A stretch of DNA of 64,000 nucleotides from Spirodela intermedia (taxonomy: Eukaryota > Streptophyta > Magnoliopsida > Alismatales > Araceae). Position 1 is the stretch's first letter. The number at the start of each line of letters is the position of its first letter. Both the position numbers and the translations under genes were made by a program. Location of the stretch: the NCBI GenBank assembly GCA_902729315.2, contig LR746274.1, positions 2,507,037 to 2,571,036 of the forward strand, written 5' to 3'. Of the stretch, positions 24,301 through 37,800 are shown piece by piece. The notes beneath the pieces are model-generated. The model did no database searches and was not told the origin of the DNA. It worked only from the letters and a program-made list of their open reading frames with translations.

Positions 24301-27300
24301 GACTAGCTGAAATGGATAAATGAATCTAGGAATGCGTCCATGGTATTCGGAATCCGTTGATTCCTGTCCAAATATTCCTATGAATATTATTTAAATTTCA
24401 TCCAGATGCTATAGATGGTTATCCTAAGCTCTTTATCTCAGTCATTGGCTGATTATGGATCACGTATGAATCCTGGAGAATATGTTTTAGCTTATGTGGA
24501 CATACTTTGATTCGAGATTTCCTTCGCATCTATGAAGGCAAATGCTGCTCTTTAGTCTTCTAGTGAAGTGATATTTGATTTAGAGAAATGATTGGAAACA
24601 TGCTAGGCAGAGGAAGAAATTACTTGCTCGGAACTCAAAGCTCTGAGTGAGTCTTCATGATTGTCCAGAGTACGTTCTTCCGTAGGATTTCCTTGTAGAA
24701 TGTGGGTCCCCTTCTGTGGACATTACCCGTTAGCTTTGTCAGATTGTAAAACATTTATGTGAGAAGCACATCAATTGATGCTCTAAATCTCTCAAATTCA
24801 ATAGTAGCGTGACAGACAACTATTTTATGAACTGCATGAACTGCAGTCTTGAAGGCCATCCGAATGGTTGAAACGCATTTTCTGGAATCATATTATCGAC
24901 GGTGTTAACTCATATGGGGCCTGGAAATATGAAAAATTAAATCAAACTAACAGCCATTCCAGGTAGGGCAGAGAATCAAATTGCCAATATTGTCTCCAAC
25001 CTGAAACTTTTAGCTGAGGCAGTTAAATTACGAGTTTCAATATTTTCGTTGGATTTTTTTTGGCGCGAGTAAACCTTTTTACATACTATCTGGGTAAAGC
25101 GTTGTGTTTTCACATTGTGTGCCCTGGTTGAATAATCATCGGTGCATTGTCCTGCTTTCTGATTATTTGTTCATCCAATGTTTAGACATTTGACAAGCTT
25201 CTGGAGATTCTCAAGCAGGATGGTCATTCTCCTGATACATACATTGTGATACAAGCAATAAGGTAAACATTACCTCTCTTTAATTCAAAGAAACATGAAC
25301 CTTGGATCTTTGGGGTGGAGTATGTATTTTCGTCAACGTTTGCATGGAGCAGGTGCTATGTCCGCTCTGGAGACATTGATCGTGGTCTTCAGATGCTGGA
25401 AGGCCACCTGAGCTCAAAGCCAGCATCTGTGGAGTTGTATGTGGTAAGCCTATGTTCAACACACCTTGCCTGTTCTCCTGGTGTAATTTTCCTGCAAAAT
25501 CGTAGTTCTTAGGCTGTGTTTATATATTGTGGAGATAGAAAAGTTTTTGCTCGCCATTAGGAGAAGATATTCATCGTGAATATGAATTTTCAAGTACCAT
25601 TGATTTTGGTACATGTAAAGCATAATTCATAGAGCCTTAGCTTTGACATTGTTTTCATTTTTGGATTTGAATTCTTGATTTAATTGAGAATTGGTTGATG
25701 TAGTCAGCTGTTTTATTTAGTCACCATCAATCTGTGCATATACAGGCTATTTCTATTGCCTAAACAATATGTGAACTGGGATACATTATTTGGGGGGATA
25801 GGTCTCTGACATGGTTCAGAGACGCGAGGAAGAGCTAATCTCCTTGTTTTTGGTTTCTGCAGTCGTTGGCTGAGGCAGCCATTGAGGGTTATACTGTAAG
25901 AGGCATGCAAGTTGCTCAAGAAACACTGGTAACTGCTCATAACTTCATGTTTCATGTATTTTCCCTTGTCTGTGTCGCTGATTTGCGGAGAAAAACTTTT
26001 TTCCCATTTCTGCAGGAGAAGATGAATGCCAGAGGGTTTTTCCTGAATGCTAAGATGGGCAATGATCTTCTCCTTGCTGCATCAGGAGAAAAGGTGAATG
26101 ACAAAAAGATTGTAATTTTTATATGGACCATCTTTCTCATTTTTACAAAAAAGACTTGCTGGATGCTAAATGGCTTAATATTGGCGACAAAAAACATCTT
26201 GATAACTGGACATGTAGAGAAATCTTCCAGAAGTAATCGTCTGAAGTAGATGCTTCTATTTCGTGGCCAACGTGTGCATATGTACAGTACGAGGGAGGCG
26301 GGAAATCCATTGGACGGTTCTAGTTTTGTCGCTCAGCAGGAAAAAACCACCTCTCAATATTAAAGTATGAAACGAATACTTAGTATGATGTTCCACATTG
26401 ATAAGTTTATGTGATTTTTTTCTTAGCTGAAAAGTTTATTTTCAATGAATGGAAGGTGCCAGTTAGAACAGGTTGACTAAACACATCCATAGTGCATAGA
26501 AAATTAGGATCTTTTGTAGTTATTATATTCCTTAAGTGTATCATGATTATGAAATAGGCGGTAATTTATATTGGAAACATGTATTTGTTTTTTTCCTTTT
26601 TATTGTTCTAGATCTTGTGATGAAATAAAGCTCATTGTTAATGCTAACTTTGCATAGCGTCCGACGTTGAGAAAACGAGAAAAACATTCTTTCATTAGTT
26701 CCTCGCATGGTTTCGTCTGGGTTTTGAATAGAAATTGTCTTCTGCGCTGATAATCTTACTGAGATTGAAGGAAAGAAAATTTCGCCGTTTTATTGGTTTA
26801 TAGATCCTCAAGGGATTTATATGATATAAGCTCTTCTCTAACTGTCGTTGCTCGATACACACTGTTTCAATCACGACATAAAATTTCTCGGATTGTTTCC
26901 AAGACAATTCGAGCTGTCCAGTATGTGGCTGTGTCTCTCTGAATTCTTTAATGACTTGAATAGCCAGTCTGTTGATTTTAATGAAATTGCCATCCAACTT
27001 ATCACTTTGGTCACGAAATTCATGCTTATCTGTAGACCGGTGGTTATACAACTGCGAATTACGTTTGGGATTTGATGCAAAGCCGCAAAGTTCCTGTTAA
27101 CTTCGCTGCCTGCGATGCCTATTACAATGGCTTGAAGGTGAGTGATTAATGCCTATATATTCCGTAGTCTTCAATCTTCAAAGCTTTTGCTGTCATATCC
27201 GGGATTTGTCTTTATGCTAAAGCAGCTTCGTAGATGTGTCACCATGATATTTTACTTCTACAGGTTGACTTTCGGATATCAATAAATTATTATTTTCCAA

Positions 27301-28354
27301 TTGGTCTATGATTTGTACTTATTTCCCTAATGTCATATATACTTTTAAGGTAGCTTCCATTTTTCCTCACAAACTAACTGAATTATGACTCAAGACTTTC
27401 TGTGCCTGTTTTTATTTAAAATTTCTTTTTAGGTCCCTCAAAACTCTAGTCTTAACTTTTAATCCTGTCCTATATTAATTTTAACTCCCGTCTAGCAGTC
27501 TCATCCTTCCCCTGGGTTCTGCACAGCTCCTCCTTTTCGTCATTTTATGTTTTTAGTTTTGATAGTTACTATAACCGGAGGACACAAACCCAAGAGTCAA
27601 TCATTCAGATATTTTGGGCTATCGAAAGCCAAATAGTTATTCTTTTTAAAACTTGGAGAATATGTCTATTTTTTATAGACCTATTGAGTACAAGCAATAT
27701 TATACAATTCTGCGAAGAATAGACTGAACCCTGTTAGACATTCTTGGTTTCAAGAACTGCATACTAACATAGACATGGAAAGAAATACATAAAATGGGGG
27801 TGATTTTCGCTCTTCCATGCCCATGATTTAGCTGTAGGGGAAACGCCAGCGTCGTTTTTTATCTCTTGTATATGTATTCATGTGGAATTGGAATACAATT
27901 TATGCAACATACTTGAATGATGGCATTTTGATTGCCTATATTTTATTATTCTGCATCTCAGGATTGTTATTAAACGAAAAAAATCATTTTAAAAAATTGC
28001 TTCATCGGTTGCACTTTATTTCTTGTATAATTCTTCATGTAGAATGGCTTTGCAGTAGATACAGCAGGCTGGGATGATTTAAGTAGTGTTTATCAATCAG
28101 AGCAAAGGTGTTCATATCGTCTCATCTGTTGCATCTCATCATTCCTATATAACTGTTAATGTGGAATTGGGTTGCAGTATATACAACCCATCTGCTGGCC
28201 CCACGCAGTTGTTTCATGTTTCAAAGGATGGTTCTTGATCTTTACCTCTTTTAAATTCCAGGAGAGGGATGTTCCTGGAGATGACCCCCGACTGTTATTG
28301 GTCAAACGCACATGGGAGAATTCGAGGGCCAGATTTGCACCGATTAGGGGGTGA
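18391..28354 (+). CDS. Mitochondrial pentatricopeptide repeat (PPR) protein
   Basis: Thirteen exons fit in phase: 18391-18418, 18494-18674, 18799-18961, 19195-19260, 19422-19519, 22879-22996, 23092-23298, 25186-25262, 25353-25443, 25863-25928, 26016-26093, 27036-27137 and 28262-28354 (1368 nt, 455 aa). The N-terminus is rich in Arg, Ser and Ala with few acids, as in mitochondrial presequences. The body matches an Arabidopsis At4g35850-type protein as I remember it: NISEYNTVLSSIIGQRR, DTFHSLIIGTMKGSRLQDAF, LYNFLISTCGKCKQSDAA, VKPNGQTYISLLNACAASGR, LNKFCYAGLINAH and DDPRLLLVKRTW at the end. The helical 35-residue PPR pattern is clearest in about residues 80-210. PPR proteins bind organelle RNA; this one's target is unknown. 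Twelve introns are unusual for a PPR gene. The 28-nt first exon is the least certain; it is supported by phase and by a stop in the unspliced frame. Confidence 0.88.
21860..22540 (+). mobile_element. Decayed Ty1/copia reverse transcriptase-RNase H remnant
   Basis: Within intron 5 of the PPR gene, shifting plus-strand frames read like copia pol. A piece near 21895-22020 gives VCHLCKAIN...SPSAWFERFHGVIFGVGF, close to the family's RT segment around ALYGLKQSPRAWFERF. Near 22060-22100, LCINVD(stop)VDDL resembles the YVDD catalytic box. Near 22335-22380, FLEHTKPIEIDCHFI matches the end of copia RNase H. Stops and frameshifts break every frame, so it is inactive. Outer LTRs were not identified. Confidence 0.75.
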
Positions 28355-30341
28355 TTTCTTCAATGCCCCTTCAATTTTTTTCTTTTTTTCTTTTTTGGTC
28401 CCTTTGACGGACAGGCCACTTGCCCTGTTGTCGAAGTTCCTTCATTCTGGTTTCCTAGATGCTTGAAGCTTTTCCAGCACATAATGGTTTAATTCATAGG
28501 AGTTGTGAGATCTCCCAAACAATGTTTGGTGCATAGAAGCTCGTCCAATTTGCTCAAAGATCATAACCTCTTTATATGTATTCCCATCATATCCCTTCAT
28601 CTGTTCATCACTTCATGTGCTGAGTGGCACTATGCTAAATGGGATTGAAGGAAATAAGTTTTTTTTTTTTTTTAAAGCAAAAGCTAAGGGGTTTGAGTAG
28701 AGCTTTTCCTTCTCATTGTCATTCCTCTTTCTTGTGGAATTCCTTATAAAGCTTAAATTAATCTACATTTTTTCAATCATTGGTTGTTGGAGTTGGAGAT
28801 ATTTTCTTATGGTTGAGGGTATTGGTCTTAAACCTGCAGACTCAATTCCTTTGTCCATGGAGAATGTGGAAGAAAATAGTGAATTGTTACTATCAATACG
28901 ATTGTCAAATACCTTTTAGTTAAATTAAGAAAAAGTGTTATCTTGGTTTAATAGTTTAGAGCATGCATATATAATTGAATAAGATGACAGTTCACAACCT
29001 GCAATTTGCAAGGAAATGTGACAAAACTTGTTCTCTTGGTAGACATGGGGGGAAGATGTTCTACATCATAAGGTTACTTCCTAGTCAATGCCATATAAAA
29101 CGACTGCTAAATATTGTTAGTCACTATTAGTTCAAATCGACATAAAGTTTAGGGGGGCTTGGAGCATTATATTCAGTAGCTAGCTTCTTGTCAATATTAT
29201 GTTAATGTAGTCCAATTTACATTAAGTTCCATACCAATTGCTCTTGGAGGGCATAACTCACATAATGGAAGTTATCTCCCACAAGGTGATCATTACATTC
29301 ATGTAATAAATCTTCCTTAAATTAGCAGAAAGTGTTGAATTTCATGGACCCAGAAATTGTAATAGGGTTGCAGCTTTGGTGAATGCATAAGATGGAATGA
29401 GCTTTGACTTTTGTGGCCACAAAAGGGCATTATAGTCTGTTATCTCTAGGGATTCTAGTGCTTTGACCAATGTACGTTGATGAGTTCACTTTGTTCTAAT
29501 CGGTCTACATGCGTTACACTTGGAACCTATTAGATCACAAAAGCTTGAATAAATGTGTCAACACCTTTGCAAAAGCATTCACCTCAGAGAAGTATGATTA
29601 TAAATTTTTAAGGCTATAACGGTGTACTCATTATGTAAGTAATAGAAAAAAATTGAATAATTTCTCCCAATATTTCAAGCTGGTAAAGCATGTACAAGAG
29701 TGACAGCTTCTGATTTACAGCCTTATTATATATATAAAGTTGTGAAAACTATGTAGAGGAATGTTTCTTACCTTTTTTCACATATAATCTACTTTTATTA
29801 AAAGTTGTCATCCTTGTATAGCTTACCAACATGAAATATTTGGGAAATTTTAGAAATATTTATAATTTTTATTCATCTAAAATATATTTTGTTCATATGA
29901 TAAGGTCTCATTATAATGAATCATAACGATTATAACATTTTTCTACTATCATGACGCACCTAAAATGAACTGGCATTTCAATAATAGATCATTATTCTAG
30001 ATATAAATGTTAAATTACTAACTAGTTGTGAGATAACATTTCTCTTGGAAACCCAAGTGATTTCCTTGAAATCTGAATCTTGAGAGATCGTTCAAACTCA
30101 GGATCATCCAATTATAGCACTTGCTACAGTTTCTTTATAAATAGAGCAGTATGCAACAAGTCAAGTGGGTGAGAACAAGACCTTTGGATGAACAAGCTTC
30201 AAAATTCCTACCTTAAATGGAAAAAAAATAAACACAGGAACAACAAGAAAGAGGAGGGAGGAATAACTTGCTTCCCAGCATTAACCAGGAAATCATGAGG
30301 ACAGCTGTGGCACCGGGTATTCAACAGGAAGCCCACACGAA
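28355..30341. other. Spacer between PPR and chloroplast RNP genes (convergent)
   Basis: The PPR 3' UTR and, on the opposite strand, the 3' UTR of the RNP gene lie here. The rest is AT-rich with poly(T) and poly(A) runs and no coding pattern. No RNA gene was recognised. Confidence 0.5.
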
Positions 30342-33300
30342 TCAAAATGACATGCGCCTTGGCTTACTCTCAGCAGCATTGACCCTGATCGTCCTCCCAT
30401 CCAGATTCTGCAGAAATGGAACAATCCTCCCACCATGAGCTCAAGCATATGAAGGCCTCAGACGCATAGGCATGAGAACGATGGATCTCCCATAGAATTA
30501 ACTTTTCCCAAAAAAAAAAAAAGAAAGGGTACTTAGACTTTATTTTTTTCTACTCCTGGTTTTGTGACAGTTTAGAAATCTCGTCCAATAATCAGGGTGG
30601 AAGCTCGACATGTTATATGATGACGGTAGGAAAGAAGAATTCAACTCAGAGTTGAGCTGTAAACGAGCACACAAAGGTCTAGTGGAAGCGGATGTACCTG
30701 CCCATCAAGGCTAGCAATGGCATCGTCAAATTCCTCTTGGGTAGACATGGTGACAAAGCCAAAGCCGCGAGAGCGCCCGGTCTCCTGGTCACAGACGACT
30801 CTCGCATCCACTACCTTGCCATACTCACTGAACACCTGCTCCAGACGTGCATCGTCAACACTCCAGGCAAGATTACCAACATAGGCTTTGGGCCTGGACT
30901 CGAACTCCCGCACCCGTCTCTCTGGCCGGCTTCCTCTGGGAGATGCCTTGTTTACAGTCAAAGGCCTCCCCTCTGCACTCTAGTCGTGGCAAAACAGAAG
31001 AATTAACGTAAAGAGTGACAAATTAGACAGTATATTGAAGTCAACTAGATTCATAAACTATGCTGAAACTGACTATTACTACGTCATTTAAAGGTACATC
31101 ATAAATGATCAAGGAGAGTATATAACGCGGCATTAAAGATTGCAGAGTAATTCCTGAAGAAACATTAATGGAAGCTAGATTATGATGAGAAGGCAAGAGG
31201 CATGTCGCAAATTCAATCCAAAAAGTAAGAGTATCATTTATCCTTGTGGCCTATAAAACGTAATAAACCACAATCATCGCATGCCACGCACAGAGTAATT
31301 CCCATAAACATATTAACAAAGTAATAACATCATCAGAAAACCAGAGACAAGCAAGGGTTATTGATCCGAATTCCAAGAAATATCACGTAGATGCATTGTT
31401 TTGGGCCTTATTCGTCAAGGAAAACAGGATTCAGCACTAAAACTGGAGAAGGAGAAAAGAATATCCACATGTAAACACTCGAAAGAGTCAATATTGAAAT
31501 ACTGACCACAAAGGAATCAATTTTTATCATTCATATATGATTCCTTTTGACTCAATTTTTATGATTCACAGGCAAAGCATGGAATTATTCTAAACCTTCA
31601 GGCCCAAAGAATGCTTGTGGTTAAGACTCTTACAGTTTTATGGGAAATTGGTAGCAGCTACCATGAAAAAACTTCTCCGTGTGAACAAACTATATTCAAG
31701 AAGAGAAAACACATATCGATCTTGGTTCATAGGCATACAACTGACGCTCAAGCTGCTAGTACACAAGAGACACGGAAAAATGTCATTTGATATTCAATAT
31801 TTACCATTTCTCCCTTGAAAAGTATGTCAAACATTCAATAAACTCTGGCACTAAATTTAAGGCAAAATGATGCATTACATTCGAAAGAAGGGTGGGAAAA
31901 AGCTTCTTTCAAATAACACCCATGTACTAGTGTCTGGCGATGGTCTATTATTAGTTTGCCTCATAAATCAAGAGCCAAAACGAACAGAATTTTAGGATAA
32001 TTCGATGCCTCATATGGGAATCTAGTATTTCAGAGATCAACAGACAAAGAAAGATTGAAAGAAAGCAATGCACAATGTTAAAAGGCATTGTGAAAATCGA
32101 AAGAAAAGAGAAAGAAGAAGAAGGGAGAGGAGAACTAACCTTAGCATCATTTTGAGGGACTCCAACAAATCAAAGTGGAGATCTCATTCATCGCACATGA
32201 AAAGGATAGCTCTCCACGGAAAACAGAGAAAAGATCAATAGCAATAAGATTTTATCTCATCCCTTTACATAGGTCCCTATGTTCAGAAAATGAAACCTGA
32301 ATTAACCAATCATGTAGATGATGGGTTCCTGACCAGACAAAAAAATAGGCCGCAAAAATTACAATTGGACAAGGACTCTGGAGTTGATTTACAAAATAAT
32401 GATGGAAATCAACAACAAGGAAGTCCTAAAATAGTAATGATTCTTCAGTTTCGTTCGTGTACAAAATTTTGACTAGGATCCTAAGTTCCGACTCAATTTC
32501 ACCATTTTGGCTACTACTTGAACAAAATAGTGTCTAGGAAGTAATTTGGCCGACATGAAAACCACTTCCTAGATAGATGCTTAAAGAAAAGGCCCAACCT
32601 TATCCAATAAGATTTATTTCAATATCTTTCAAACTTTGAGACCAAATAAGATGCTCTCCGATATCATCAAACAGCTTATGCCACTAAACTGTCGCATTTA
32701 ACGTCCAAAGAGGCATCAAAGAACTTGGTAAAGGTTTATGAATGGCTACCTGCATGATACGAACTCTCCACAAAACGCTTTACTTGAAAACACAAAACGG
32801 AAGGGGATGAAACACTAATTATTTGGTGCGTGACATGGATCATGCAACCAGGGACAACTCCCAAAATTACCTCTAGACATTGGTGGACAACTGCTCGACT
32901 TGAATGATAAGATTGATTACTCATAGTTTTGAGTCCCTCGTAATCTTGATATTTGATGGAAGGTAATGATAACCGAAGCCACCATCAGCCATTCTAAGCA
33001 GTCTTCTACATTGATGGTGACCTCCATTATTATTACATTTCTGTAATCATCAATGAAGTTTTGACCACAAAATGGCAATTCACGATCAAATTTAGAAAAA
33101 AGTTACTTCTTAGTTCTGTAGAAAAGAAGCTGACGTGAAGGAAACAAACTGTTGTACCCATTTCGGTCTGCCTTGGGAAGATATCCTACCACCCAAGCCC
33201 TCAATAGAGGCATTGACCAAGACAAACTTACCACGAGGGTAAGACTGTATCCAGGCACTTGATTCAACTATATACCTCACACCCAAAATGGGTGTCACTC

Positions 33301-34796
33301 AAATAATGTCTGAGCGACAGATTCCCATCTATTGATAACAGACCTTATCGGACACTTCCTAAGACACAAGCACCATTACTGATAAGACGGATTTTCATCA
33401 CATGGCAATCACTTAATCAGATAATCCTGATCCGCATATGCAAGCAGGAAACAGATTAGAGACACATTCCTTCAATTTCACAGAGAAATGCAGGACTTGA
33501 TGTCCAAGAATCTTCACACGTCCAGAGAGTATGCGAATTGGAAAAGCTTGCTCGGAAGCGAAGGTAGGCAAACTGAATGAGGATAGCATTATGATCAGGA
33601 TACTGAAAACTAGCTCACTAGGTCGACCAAGAAACAGCTAATGAAGCCCATGGATTGATACGTAAACTTAACACCTCTGGACCCTACATAGAGTACATGA
33701 CTGACCAAGCAGTTATCCTTAGATCCAAAGAAAACTCTCGCACAGTAAAATTCTTGGCGCTTGGCACCAAACAGATAACCTCTTTATGTTGAACTACAAA
33801 CCCAGAACAGAAATTCCTATGGCCTAATCAAGGCACAGGACAAGAAAGATATGTTAAAAAATAAAACTCAAAGCAAGAGAATGTGCGGGAGACCAGGAAA
33901 ATTAAAACCATCAACGTGGAAAGAAATCACATCAAAACAGAAAGAAAAAAGATTAGTCATCAAAGTTAGCTTTCAGAGCGCGAAGTCAAGAAGGAAGAGA
34001 AGCAATGAGTCGTCATTCATCTGGTTTATCACAGAAAAGGTTATTAGGATGTCAAATAGACAGCTCTCAATGACAAAATTAAGGGCAAACACTTACATAT
34101 CCATTGAACTTCTCGATGGCTCTTTCAGACTCTTCAACTGTGCTCATGTTCACAAACCCAAAACCACGACTCCGACCGGTTTCCTTGTTATAAACAACCT
34201 ACAGGACGACCACAAAGTAGATGTCATATCGTGAAGGTTTTGGGAATGAAAATGCTCTTGACAGAGGCTGCACCTGAGCATTCCAAGTAATGGTTTCCGA
34301 ATAGAAGTCATTATGAGAAAATAATCCTAAAATCAAATGGACCAAAAATAAAGTACAGCTAAGGATTTTGTGCCACCTCGGCTACTTCGACGACGCCCGC
34401 CTGCTGAAAGAGCTGCGCAAGTTTCTCGCTGTCCATGTCGTAAGAAAGGTTCCCAACAAAGAGTTTTGCCTCCTCAAGCGGCTCTGCGTAAGAGCCCTCC
34501 TCCCCTCCCCATTCTGAGAGCCCAGCTTCTGTTCCATCCACAGTCCAGTTCGAAGTCTGGACTGCAAAGGGGCCCAGGCCGGAAGACTTCCTGAGCAGGC
34601 GAAGCGATGGAAAGGAGGAGAAAGAAGAAGACGAAAAAGAAGAACTGCAAGCGAGGTTAAGGACCCGGGTGGGCCTTGCAGGGAGATAAAGCTGCGACGC
34701 CACGGCTGACAGACGTGGGGGAAGCGACGAGAGGCAACCATCGTACATGGTTGAGGCCGCGGCCGCCTTGAAGGCTTGAGACACCGAAATTGCCAT
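30342..34796 (-). CDS. Chloroplast two-RRM ribonucleoprotein (cp29/cp31 type)
   Basis: Minus-strand exons in order are 34377-34796, 34097-34198, 30698-30979 and 30342-30407 (870 nt, 289 aa), all GT-AG and in phase. Residues 1 to about 75 are a Ser/Ala/Arg-rich plastid transit peptide ([15 protein letters not shown]...). A short acidic stretch ([15 protein letters not shown]) precedes RRM1 at about 110-176, with RNP2 LFVGNL and RNP1 RGFGFVNM (151-158). RRM2 at about 205-283 has RNP2 AYVGNL and RNP1 RGFGFVTM (245-252). The ending is [13 protein letters not shown] then a basic tail. Family members bind and stabilise chloroplast mRNAs and assist editing. The 3.1-kb intron 2 splits the two RRMs. 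An upstream in-frame methionine at 34928 would add 44 residues but would bury the transit peptide, so the ATG at 34796 is preferred. Confidence 0.92.
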
Positions 34797-36074
34797 AGAG
34801 AATGGAGAGGAGATGAGCGCAAAGCAGAGGAGGGAAGGAAGACGAGAGCAGAAGAGGCAGACCCAAAGAAGATAAGATGGGCTGCAGTCGGAGGGGGGAT
34901 ATAAGGAGGCCTCGCGCTGGAGACCCACCCTCGTGACCTAGCAGGAGGATCGACGGTGCCCGAACCATGACCGAGAATCCAATATACGCTATCTGGTAGG
35001 CCCATAATGATATCAATCCAGGTACGCGGCTGCCGAATTGGCCAAGAGCTTCTGTTAGCATCAGCCTCTACTGCCTCGATCTCTACCTCTCAATCGGGCT
35101 CCAGCAACTTTCTCAGTCCATTGTTGGGCTCTCCAGCGTCATCCATTTCATTTTTTCTCCGCAGCAAACTTCGATAGCACTTGGCAGATGCGGATCAGTG
35201 GAAGAGATAAAGTAAACATAGATGATAAAGAGTGTAGAGAGGTGTATCATATTAGATTATATCTATCAATCAATCTGTTGCTTAGGGGGACAATTAAAGT
35301 CAAAGAATACCCGCTTACCAAATTAAGTGAGAAAACAGGCCAAACCATTCACAGAATGACGTTTTTAATATTCTTTTTATCAAAATCCTCAACAGTTTAC
35401 TAACTTGGCCTCAAGAACCCTATACTAGAAACCATCAGTCTATTGTAGTCACCCTTTACCTAGAAGAACATGATTTAAGGTTTTTTTTTTCTTATGAAAA
35501 TCAGATTTTGTTTGGCTGGAATTGATCTGCAGCTTGGCTTGCAAAAGGTGATTCTATCTGAAAATTTATTCGCTTATACCATTCTCTTCTGAATTTGATC
35601 TTGCTTTTTATGGCACCATCTATGGATTGCCAATTAAGGTTTGTCAATAGCCATAGTTGAACCATGGATTTAGTCTCCAAGGTTCACCCTTGGGTCAGAC
35701 TCCTATCTAGTCCAACCCTAACCCCTTTTGGCTCGCATAAGTCAATCTGGCCAATTAGCTATGTTGACTTCTCTGGCCCGTTTGGCCTAGTTAGCCATTT
35801 CAGGTCAAATGAATCCTTCACTGTTTACATTCCATTGACAAAGCTAAAAATCTCTACTATTACTTCAAACATGCAACCCGTCACTATTAGAAGAGTAAGG
35901 AGCGAGAGAGAGAGGTAACGGTTTTATAGGCTTCCAGTGAAGTACGTGTGATCTCTAAAGAAGCTTATGTCCAGACCTCCAGAAACCTAGTGAGCCCCAG
36001 CTTTAGAGAAGTCATAAAGGAAAGATCAGGTCAATTTTAGTCCGCCCAAAAACTTTTTTGATGCGTACAAGTCA

Positions 36075-36146
<72 letters not shown>

Positions 36147-37560
36147 ACCTTGGGAGTGTGGAAAATCCTAGACTCCAGCCAGAGTTATTATCTGGGATTG
36201 TCTTAGAGCCCACCTCAGATTCGAACATCAGAATGATTATTGTATGTCTCTCAAGTCAGACCAAACATTTTTATGGCTCACGAGGAAGGGGGATAAAAGG
36301 TGAAGTCGCCCGTTTGAGAGACTATACACAAGCGAGAGAGAGAGACAGAGGAGGGGCATACCAACAAAGACTAAGCGGTGATGTACTAGGATTTCAACGC
36401 CAGTAGACGGAAGAGTTGCTCAACCGTGCTTGGGTTTGGGTGCAACTGGCTAGAGAATTAGTTGTGCCGCTGTCGGCTTTGGTTAGAGGGAGAACATGAT
36501 TGGAAGTGTGCTTTGTATCGTAGGATGGACAAGTAGGACGGTACAAAGTCATTAAAAATGTTAGGTGTATTCAGACTCCAATAGATCTAAATTGTTAATT
36601 ATGCAATAGAGTGGGTAAAAACTATGGGGTAGTTTAGGAGGACCTCTGGAGGATATCATGAAATTTTGGGAACTGATCGATAATTCAAAGATTTACTAGT
36701 GATTAAAATAGATGAAATGAGATAAAAGATTAGGTTCATATTGATTTTCAATACTACCCACATTAGTAATGGTCAAAGCATAAGACTAAACATTGACCTT
36801 TTTGAGAAAAAGAGGGTCTAGATTTTCTTCCTACACTCAAAAATGCTTCTAATAATATAAGGTAGTATTTGAACTAAAATGTGAAATAAAGCAATAAGAC
36901 ACTTTCCTCTGAATTATACCAGTGTTCTTGTGGAGCTTGTAAACTTATCAAAACACTAGATTTTCTGGCCATAAGTGTAGAGAGTAAGGGGAATTTTATG
37001 TACAAAACTCAGTGAATTTTATTTCTCTTAGTACTCCTTCTGCCGTATACATTTAACCCATGTATTTTACATTTAGTATAGTTTACCAATATTTTCTGCC
37101 GTGTTATGTATGCTTGAAGATATTCTTTAAACCATCATAAACTTGCAAAAAAAAAACTTGAGAATCCATCACTGAATGTGCTTCAAGAATTAGTATAAGT
37201 GACCTTTTTAATTTTCTAAAATCACACAGGCTGTATCGTTCATGCACTAGATTTTATCTTTTCATGTTAAATGCCCTTCATTTTCTGACTAAAAGCACGT
37301 AATGAAACTAAGGGGCCTGTATTTTTGTTTGGTGGTTTAGTATTCAATATACCATGTCAAGCATATCAAAGACTTGATTTGCCTAGTGAACTACACATAC
37401 TTTTCACCATAATTGTCCAAATATATTAAAATTTTCACGTGAAATGAGAATGCCAGCTATACCATGTTGTGGAGTTAAGACTTCAGTCATTTGCCAACTC
37501 ATCCAAGCACCAGAGAAAAGCCTGCCAACAATGAATGACTCTATACATCTGCTGATCCTC
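34797..37560. other. Upstream region of the RNP gene and spacer
   Basis: The first 300 bp are GC-rich and act as leader and promoter of the minus-strand gene; a minus-strand TTATATCC-like element lies near 34899-34906. Beyond 35200 the DNA is AT-rich and holds a long (CT)n tract. No gene is seen. Confidence 0.5.
36078..36142. repeat. (CT)n microsatellite
   Basis: About 32 uninterrupted CT units. Confidence 0.95.
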
Positions 37561-37800
37561 CAAATTGCACCAAACGCTACGAGAAGCGAGGTATCAGAAG
37601 TGTATACCCGGTGTCAATAGCATAGGTTGCCGCCCCAAAAACCCTACTACTACTCAGGAGAAAGAAATACCCGTGGGGGCTAGTCATGCAACCTATTCCC
37701 CTAACCATGAGGGGCCGGGTGGAAAGGGAGGTTCATTCATTTATAGAGATTTAAGGCCATTTCAATGGTTCGGCGGCTCCGCACAAGCTTTCTAGACATG
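37561..37800. other. GC-balanced segment of unknown origin in AT-rich spacer
   Basis: This stretch has roughly even base composition and stays open for 76 codons (37565-37795, +), unlike its AT-rich surroundings. Words such as GAGGGGCCGGGTGGAAAGG look organelle-like to me, but I cannot name a gene. It may be an organellar insertion or a transposon piece. Confidence 0.3.

Noticed and set aside
33851-34234. 127-residue plus-strand ORF in the RNP gene
   Set aside because: It is antisense to RRM1 exon 2 and intron DNA and contains no known motif.
34382-35061. Other minus-strand frames of 207 and 134 residues at the RNP gene
   Set aside because: They shadow the transit-peptide and RRM1 exon; only one frame holds RNP motifs and joins in phase to exon 2.
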